The translations under genes were made by a program, and so were the position numbers. Shown one piece after another: positions 59,071 to 64,000 of a stretch of DNA of 64,000 nt. Source of the stretch: Streptomyces litmocidini. GTDB taxonomy: Bacteria > Actinomycetota > Actinomycetes > Streptomycetales > Streptomycetaceae. Under the pieces are notes generated by a model that was given only the letters and a program-made list of their open reading frames with translations, did no database searches and was not told where the DNA came from. The stretch spans positions 124,001 through 188,000 of the forward strand of contig NZ_BMTQ01000012.1 in assembly GCF_014649755.1 (NCBI RefSeq), in the 5' to 3' direction. The number at the start of each line of letters is the position of its first letter. Within the stretch, counting starts at the first letter, position 1.

Positions 59071-59730
59071 CTATCCGGTGGGGCCGTACGGTTCCGGGGT
59101 GCGCCAGCGTTCGAACGGCCTGTCCAGGCGGTACCGGCCGTCCTCCCCGAGCAGGAGCGCGCGGGTCTCGGCGTTGCCGGGATTCGACAGCGACTCGAAC
59201 TCGGCGACCGTCCAGTGGAACCAACGCATGCAGAACAGCCGCATGGTCAGCCCGTGGGTGACGAGCAGGACGTTGGGCGGATGGTCGGGCGCCTCGAAGC
59301 TGCGGTACAGGCTCTCCAAGAAGGCGCCGACGCGGTCGTAGACGTCGGCACCGGACTCGCCCTGGGCGAAGCGGTAGAAGAAGTGGCCGTACGCGTCCCG
59401 GTAGGCCTTCTGCAGGCGTACGTCCTCGCGTTCCTGCCAGTTTCCCCAGTCCTGCTCCCGGAGCCTGGGTTCCTCCCGCACCCGGACCTGCTTCGCGGGG
59501 AACCGGAAGGCCCGGAGGGTCTCGTGGGTGCGGCGGTACGGCGAGACGTAGACGCTGACCGGCTCCTCGCCGAAGAGCTCCCGCAGCCGCTCCCCCGTCT
59601 CCTCTGCCTGGCGCCGGCCGGTCTCGGTCAGCCGCAGGGCATGGTCGGGCTCGCGTTCGTACACCGTGTCATCGACATTGCCCTCGGACTCTCCGTGCCG
59701 TACGAGGACGATGCGCCGCGGTCTTGCCAT
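59071..59730 (-). CDS. Histidine phosphatase family protein
   Basis: 219 residues. Phosphohistidine motif LVRHGESEGN (9-18), Arg in SPYRRTHET, Glu in REQDWGNWQ and second His in VTHGLTMR. Members dephosphorylate sugars or other small substrates; this one is closest to phosphoglycerate-mutase-like phosphatases by layout. ATG start. Confidence 0.92.
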   Translation of the reverse strand: MARPRRIVLVRHGESEGNVDDTVYEREPDHALRLTETGRRQAEETGERLRELFGEEPVSVYVSPYRRTHETLRAFRFPAKQVRVREEPRLREQDWGNWQEREDVRLQKAYRDAYGHFFYRFAQGESGADVYDRVGAFLESLYRSFEAPDHPPNVLLVTHGLTMRLFCMRWFHWTVAEFESLSNPGNAETRALLLGEDGRYRLDRPFERWRTPEPYGPTG

Positions 59731-59817
59731 ACCCCGACCCTAGATCGCCGCTCTCCGGCGGGCTCGGCCGAGGCCGTGCCCGGAGCCCGTCCGAGGGAGG
59801 CGTCCCGGGGCGGCGGC

Positions 59818-60423
59818 TCAGACCGTCCAGGAGGGTTCGAGCTGCACCACGTCTCCGTCCAGCGCCGCCACGTCGGCCGCGGTACGGGCCCGCAGCCCGA
59901 GCCGCTCCACGCGTTCGGCCCGGTACTTTCCGTGCTCGGCGGCGGACTGCCACATCGAGAGCACCAGGAACTCGCTGCCGGGCGCTTCGCCGAACAGGCC
60001 CCGCAACATGCCGGGAGACCCCGCCATGGCGGGGTTCCACACCTTCTCCTGCATGAGTGCGAAGTGCTCGGCACGGTCCTCGTGGACCCGGCAGTGCGCC
60101 ACCCGCGCCACGTCGGCGTCGGCGAACCGCGGTTCGAACCCGGTCTTCACGTCGAAGCGGTGGTCGAAGAGCTTGACCTGGGCGTCCTTGAACGTGCCGG
60201 CCTGCGCGGCCGCCAGCCGGTCGTGCGACCGGGCCATGAACGAGTCGTAGAAGGCCCGGCTCTCCCAGAACGCGAAGATGTGGGCGACGTCCGGGCGACC
60301 CCGGCTCCACCCGCCGCCCTGTCCCCGGAATCCCGGCTCACCGAGCAGCCCCGCCCATTTCCGCTGCCCCCGCTCGAACCCTCGACGGTCCACCACGGTG
60401 CAGCGAATCCACTTGACCAGCAC
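59818..60423 (-). CDS. DUF4937/YdbC-like protein
   Basis: 201 residues. Starts MLVKWIRCTVVDRRGFERGQRKW; two tandem ferredoxin-like alpha/beta repeats of the dimeric-barrel type (FAFWESRAFYDSFMARSHD; LVLSMWQSAAEHGKYRAE). Function unknown; may protect against oxidants like other dimeric-barrel monooxygenase-like proteins, but no active-site residue is evident. ATG start. Confidence 0.8.
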   Translation of the reverse strand: MLVKWIRCTVVDRRGFERGQRKWAGLLGEPGFRGQGGGWSRGRPDVAHIFAFWESRAFYDSFMARSHDRLAAAQAGTFKDAQVKLFDHRFDVKTGFEPRFADADVARVAHCRVHEDRAEHFALMQEKVWNPAMAGSPGMLRGLFGEAPGSEFLVLSMWQSAAEHGKYRAERVERLGLRARTAADVAALDGDVVQLEPSWTV

Positions 60424-60465
60424 CGCGCCATCGTACGGGGCCGGAGAGCACCCCGGCAGACCCCG

Positions 60466-61296
60466 TCAGACTCCCTCCGCGTGCAGTCGCTCCAGACCCG
60501 CGCGCTCCTCGGCATCCAGTTCGATGCCGAACTCCGTCTCCAGGGTCGCGGCCAACTCGTCCGGGGTCACGACCCGTTCCTCGGCAGGTCCGTCGGGGCG
60601 CAGGATCGAGAGCGTCGAGCGCAACAGGGATCTGCCGGCGTCCGCGCCCGGCCGCTGGGCCACGATCTGGCCGAGGAAGCGAGACTGCGGATGGCTGGAG
60701 CTGTAGTGGTTCAGGACGGTGAAGTCACCGGGGTGATAGGCCTGGGGCGAGAACGCGTACAGGTCCTTCCAGCCCTCCGGCCGCAGCGAACGCAGCACGT
60801 GGACGCCCTCGTCCTCGACGTGGACGCCGAACGTCCAACCGCCCTGCTCCACGCGTGCGCCGTCCCGCAGCGGCACGGGCTCCAGCAGCCCCTGCCAGCC
60901 GAACCCGACGTCGGCGAGCCACTGGTCGCCCTCGACCGTGACCGCGAGGATCGCATGGGTGACCGGCGGCAGCGCAGCGCCCCGCGAGCGGTTGCGCGCG
61001 CCGCGGCCTGCCACCTGGAAGCCGATCCGTTCGAGAGCCGCCGCGAAGAGGGAGTTCTGCTCGTAGCAGTAGCCGCCCCGGCGTCGCGCGACGAGTTTGG
61101 CCTGGAGGCTCTTCAGGTCCAGGGGCACCGGCCGTCCGAGGGCGACGTCGAGGTTCTCGAACGGAACGGCCGCGACATGCGCCCGGTGAAGGGCCGTCAA
61201 GGTCCGCAGATCGGCGGCGAGTTCTCCGTCCCGTTCGACGTCGTATCCGATTCGAGCCAGATATGCGTCGAGATCCAGCTCGTCACCGCTCCACAA
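60466..61296 (-). CDS. nat: Arylamine N-acetyltransferase
   Basis: 276 residues. Catalytic triad in order: Cys in RRGGYCYEQN, His in PVTHAILAV, Asp in LADVGFG. Transfers acetyl from acetyl-CoA to aromatic amines or hydrazines, and in other actinobacteria acts on aromatic amine starter units. TTG start at 61296 (start of WSGDELDLDAYLARIGY, the usual N-terminus) fits a GAGGGGGAG site six bases upstream; GTG 61338 lacks one. Confidence 0.95.
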   Translation of the reverse strand: MWSGDELDLDAYLARIGYDVERDGELAADLRTLTALHRAHVAAVPFENLDVALGRPVPLDLKSLQAKLVARRRGGYCYEQNSLFAAALERIGFQVAGRGARNRSRGAALPPVTHAILAVTVEGDQWLADVGFGWQGLLEPVPLRDGARVEQGGWTFGVHVEDEGVHVLRSLRPEGWKDLYAFSPQAYHPGDFTVLNHYSSSHPQSRFLGQIVAQRPGADAGRSLLRSTLSILRPDGPAEERVVTPDELAATLETEFGIELDAEERAGLERLHAEGV

Positions 61297-61434
61297 ACCG
61301 CTCTCCCCCTCAAGCGCCGGGTCCTCTGTCGTAGGCACATGACACCATGAGCAACCGGCCCATGACCAAGGGCTTTTGAGCGGGTCGACGGTACGAGGCG
61401 ATGCGGGCGCGGGCGCGCGGAGAGGGGAAGCACC

Positions 61435-61965
61435 ATGAGCGGACTCAACAAAGGGGTGGGGCGCGTCGAGGTCACGCTCAAGTGGGACCCCGCCCCTGCC
61501 GGCGCGCCGGCCCATGACCTGGATCTCGTCGCCGGGGTCTTCGCCGCGGGCGATCCGTACGGCGCACCGGCCCATCTGGTGCACTTCGGCAGTCGCTCCC
61601 CGGACGGCACGATCACGCTCCACCGCGACAGCCGCACGGGGCAGGGCTTCGGCTACGACGAGGCCATGACCCTGGAACTGGACCGGCTGGACGCGCGGTA
61701 CGGGCGGGTGGTGGTGGGCGTGGCCATACAACAGGGAGGCGGGCGGCTGACCTTCGGCGACATAGCGAACACGGGCATACGGGTCCGCGAGGGCTACGAC
61801 GACCTGCTGACCCATGACTTCGCGGACGTCCCCGGGGCCCTTTCGGCGACGGTCGTGGAATTCACCCGCGCCGAGGCGGACGGCTGGTCGTACCGCTCGA
61901 TCACCCGTGGCTTCGACGCCGACCCGCAGGCCTTCGGCACGCTCCTGGGTTCCGCGGCGTCCTGA
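61435..61965 (+). CDS. TerD-family protein
   Basis: 176 residues of a single TerD calcium-binding domain: KGVGRVEVTLKWDP at the N-terminus, DLDLVAGVF (calcium-site Asp residues at about 28-30), FGDIANTGIRV. Part of the tellurium-resistance/stress family, common in many copies in streptomycetes. ATG behind GGGAAG. Single gene with a terminator downstream. Confidence 0.92.
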   Translation: MSGLNKGVGRVEVTLKWDPAPAGAPAHDLDLVAGVFAAGDPYGAPAHLVHFGSRSPDGTITLHRDSRTGQGFGYDEAMTLELDRLDARYGRVVVGVAIQQGGGRLTFGDIANTGIRVREGYDDLLTHDFADVPGALSATVVEFTRAEADGWSYRSITRGFDADPQAFGTLLGSAAS

Positions 61966-61989
61966 CGAGCGGCGGCGCGCACGCGAGAA

Positions 61990-62016
61990 GGGGCGCCGAC
62001 CGGTGGTCGGCGCCCC
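61990..62016. terminator. Hairpin between TerD gene and nrdJ
   Basis: GGGGCGCCGACC and its inverse, 3-nt loop. Shared by the plus-strand TerD gene and minus-strand nrdJ. Confidence 0.85.
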
Positions 62017-62072
62017 CTCACGGGTGATCCGGTGCGCTCAGCGGCTTCCGCCCCTCAGCGCACCGGAACGGG

Positions 62073-64000
62073 TCAGCTGCAGCCGCTGGTCGAGCCGCAG
62101 CCCTCGCAGATGTAGCAGGAGCCGGCGCGCTGCATCTTCGTGCCGCAGGAGAAGCAGAGCGGGGCGTCGGCGCTGATGCCGAGCTGCATCTCGACGAGCT
62201 CCGCCGAGGTGTGCGCCTGCTTCGGGGCCGGGACCTCGGCCTTGGCCACCGGGGCCGGGGCGGCGACGGCCTTCAGCTCCGGGGTGCGGGGCGCGGACTG
62301 GGCGAGGGCCTCGACGTCGACGTCCTCGTCGTCGGGCTGCTCGTACGAGCCGGTGTCCAGGTGGCGCTGACGCTCCTCGGCCGAGTGGATGCCAAGGGCG
62401 GAGCGGGTCTCGAAGGGCAGGAAGTCCAGCGCCAGGCGGCGGAAGATGTAGTCGACGATCGACTGCGCCATCCGCACGTCCGGGTCGTCCGTCATGCCGG
62501 CCGGCTCGAAGCGCATGTTGGTGAACTTCGAGACGTAGGTCTCGAGCGGGACGCCGTACTGCAGGCCGACGGAGACGGCGATGGAGAAGGCGTCCATCAT
62601 GCCGGCGAGGGTGGAGCCCTGCTTGGACATCTTCAGGAAGACCTCGCCGAGACCGTCGTCCGGGTAGGAGTTGGCGGTCATGTAGCCCTCGGCCCCACCG
62701 ACGGTGAAGGAGGTGGTGATCCCCGGGCGGCCCTTCGGGAGGCGCTTGCGGACCGGGCGGTACTCGACGACCTTCTCGACGGCCTCGCGGATCGTCGCCT
62801 CGGACTTCGCGGTGACCTCGGCCTTCTCCTTCTCCTTCTTCTTGGCGGAGAGCGGCTGGCCGACCTTGCAGTTGTCGCGGTAGATCGCGAGCGCCTTGAC
62901 GCCCATCTTCCAGGCCTCGAAGTAGACCTCCTCGACGTCCTCGACCGTGGCCGTCTCCGGCAGGTTCACGGTCTTGGAGAGGGCGCCCGAGATCCACGGC
63001 TGGATGGCGGCCATCATGCGGACGTGGCCCATCGCGGAGATGGAGCGCTCGCCCATGGCGCAGTCGAAGACCTCGTAGTGCTCGGTCTTCAGGCCGGGGG
63101 CGTCGATCACATTGCCGTGCTCGGCGATGTGGGCGACGATCGCCTCGATCTGCTCCTCCTGGTAGCCCAGGCGGCGCAGGGCCTGCGGGACGGTGCCGTT
63201 GACGATCTGCATCGAGCCGCCGCCGACGAGCTTCTTGAACTTGACCAGGGCGAGGTCGGGCTCGAGGCCGGTGGTGTCGCAGGACATCGCGAGACCGATG
63301 GTGCCGGTGGGGGCGATGACCGAGGCCTGGGCGTTGCGGAAGCCGTTCTTGGCGCCGAGGCGGATGACGTCCTGCCAGGCCTCCGTGGCGGCGGCCCAGA
63401 TCGGCGAGTCCAGGTCGTCCATGCGGACGGCCTTGGTGTTCTCGTCGGCGTGCTGCCGCATGACGCGCTGGTGGGGCTCGGCGTTGAGGGCGTAGCCGTC
63501 GTACGGGCCGACGACCGCGGCGAGTTCGGCGGAGCGCTTGTACGAGGTGCCGGTCATCAGGGAGGTGATGGCGCCGGCGAGGGCGCGGCCGCCGTCGGAG
63601 TCGTACGCGTGGCCGGTGGCCATCAGCAGGGCGCCGAGGTTGGCGTAGCCGATGCCGAGCTGGCGGTAGGCGCGGGTGTTCTCGCCGATCTTCTGGGTGG
63701 GGAAGTCGGCGAAGCAGATGGAGATGTCCATCGCGGTGATGACGAGCTCGACGACCTTGGCGAAGCGCTCGACCTCGAAGGACTGGTTGCCCTTGCCGTC
63801 GTCCTTGAGGAACTTCATCAGGTTCAGCGAGGCGAGGTTGCAGGACGTGTTGTCCAGGTGCATGTACTCGCTGCACGGGTTCGAGCCGTTGATGCGGCCG
63901 GACTCGGGGCAGGTGTGCCAGTGGTTGATCGTGTCGTCGTACTGGATGCCCGGGTCGGCACAGGCCCACGCGGCCTCGGCCATCTTGCGGAAGAGCGCCT
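62073..64000 (-). CDS. nrdJ: Adenosylcobalamin-dependent ribonucleotide reductase (class II), C-terminal part
   Basis: About 642 residues are in the window; the N-terminal third is beyond position 64000. Seen: NPCSEYMHLDNTSCNLASLNL (active-site Cys-Glu segment and the thiyl Cys), APTGTIGLAMSCDTTGLEPD, then the C-terminal redox/zinc tail CFSCGTKMQRAGSCYICEGCG. Converts ribonucleotides to deoxyribonucleotides without oxygen. In streptomycetes nrdJ is paired with nrdR and controlled by a B12 riboswitch, which would lie outside this window. Confidence 0.97.
   Translation of the reverse strand, partial: ALFRKMAEAAWACADPGIQYDDTINHWHTCPESGRINGSNPCSEYMHLDNTSCNLASLNLMKFLKDDGKGNQSFEVERFAKVVELVITAMDISICFADFPTQKIGENTRAYRQLGIGYANLGALLMATGHAYDSDGGRALAGAITSLMTGTSYKRSAELAAVVGPYDGYALNAEPHQRVMRQHADENTKAVRMDDLDSPIWAAATEAWQDVIRLGAKNGFRNAQASVIAPTGTIGLAMSCDTTGLEPDLALVKFKKLVGGGSMQIVNGTVPQALRRLGYQEEQIEAIVAHIAEHGNVIDAPGLKTEHYEVFDCAMGERSISAMGHVRMMAAIQPWISGALSKTVNLPETATVEDVEEVYFEAWKMGVKALAIYRDNCKVGQPLSAKKKEKEKAEVTAKSEATIREAVEKVVEYRPVRKRLPKGRPGITTSFTVGGAEGYMTANSYPDDGLGEVFLKMSKQGSTLAGMMDAFSIAVSVGLQYGVPLETYVSKFTNMRFEPAGMTDDPDVRMAQSIVDYIFRRLALDFLPFETRSALGIHSAEERQRHLDTGSYEQPDDEDVDVEALAQSAPRTPELKAVAAPAPVAKAEVPAPKQAHTSAELVEMQLGISADAPLCFSCGTKMQRAGSCYICEGCGSTSGCS

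Overview
The window is high-GC actinobacterial DNA, almost certainly from a Streptomyces. The evidence is third-position GC bias, frequent GTG/TTG starts with GGAGG-type ribosome binding sites, an HrdB principal sigma factor nearly identical over regions 2-4 to the S. coelicolor protein as I recall it, a DasR site in front of ptsH, and a c-di-AMP riboswitch in front of an M23 peptidase gene. I see no rRNA, tRNA, insertion sequence or CRISPR array.

Positions 1-14592 hold the edge of a nonribosomal peptide gene cluster. An NRPS (A-T-C-A and onward, cut by the left window edge) and a two-gene FtsX-type ABC exporter are on the minus strand. Divergent from them, a tightly coupled plus-strand operon encodes a methyltransferase, a tryptophan-2,3-dioxygenase-like heme protein with an altered active site, three enzymes matching the L-enduracididine pathway (MppP-like arginine oxidase/hydroxylase, MppQ-like aminotransferase, MppR-like acetoacetate-decarboxylase-fold cyclase), an MbtH protein and an alpha/beta hydrolase. 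The inferred product is an enduracididine-containing peptide. The pairing of the enduracididine cassette with a modified heme oxygenase is the most interesting system here. A polyprenol-phosphate mannose synthase-like gene (14620-15411) sits at the border and may belong to either side.

Positions 15398-30107 are conserved chromosome: thymidine kinase, a phosphodiesterase-family protein, DUF5998, a GNAT/acyl-CoA synthetase fusion, HPr, a GntR regulator, a riboswitch-controlled cell-wall peptidase, an active/inactive pair of M16 peptidases, topoisomerase IV subunit A and a CobW-family GTPase. Positions 30219-36924 hold a CitAB-like two-component system convergent with a DUF485/solute:sodium symporter pair, and a NarL-type two-component system with an unusual charged linker in its regulator.

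Positions 37022-54297 hold topoisomerase IV subunit B, a small zinc-ribbon protein, a trypsin-like protease, HrdB, a FadR-type regulator, an ABC ATPase-membrane fusion, a NUDIX/winged-helix protein, a debranching-enzyme-like protein, a DUF4192 protein, a RecQ-phosphoribosyltransferase fusion and two poorly characterised genes. Positions 54405-64000 hold RNase HII, remnants of a TetR/MFS pair, an ADP-ribosylglycohydrolase, small metabolic hydrolases, a histidine phosphatase, arylamine N-acetyltransferase, a TerD protein and the C-terminal two thirds of a B12-dependent ribonucleotide reductase (NrdJ). Strong hairpin terminators separate many of these units.
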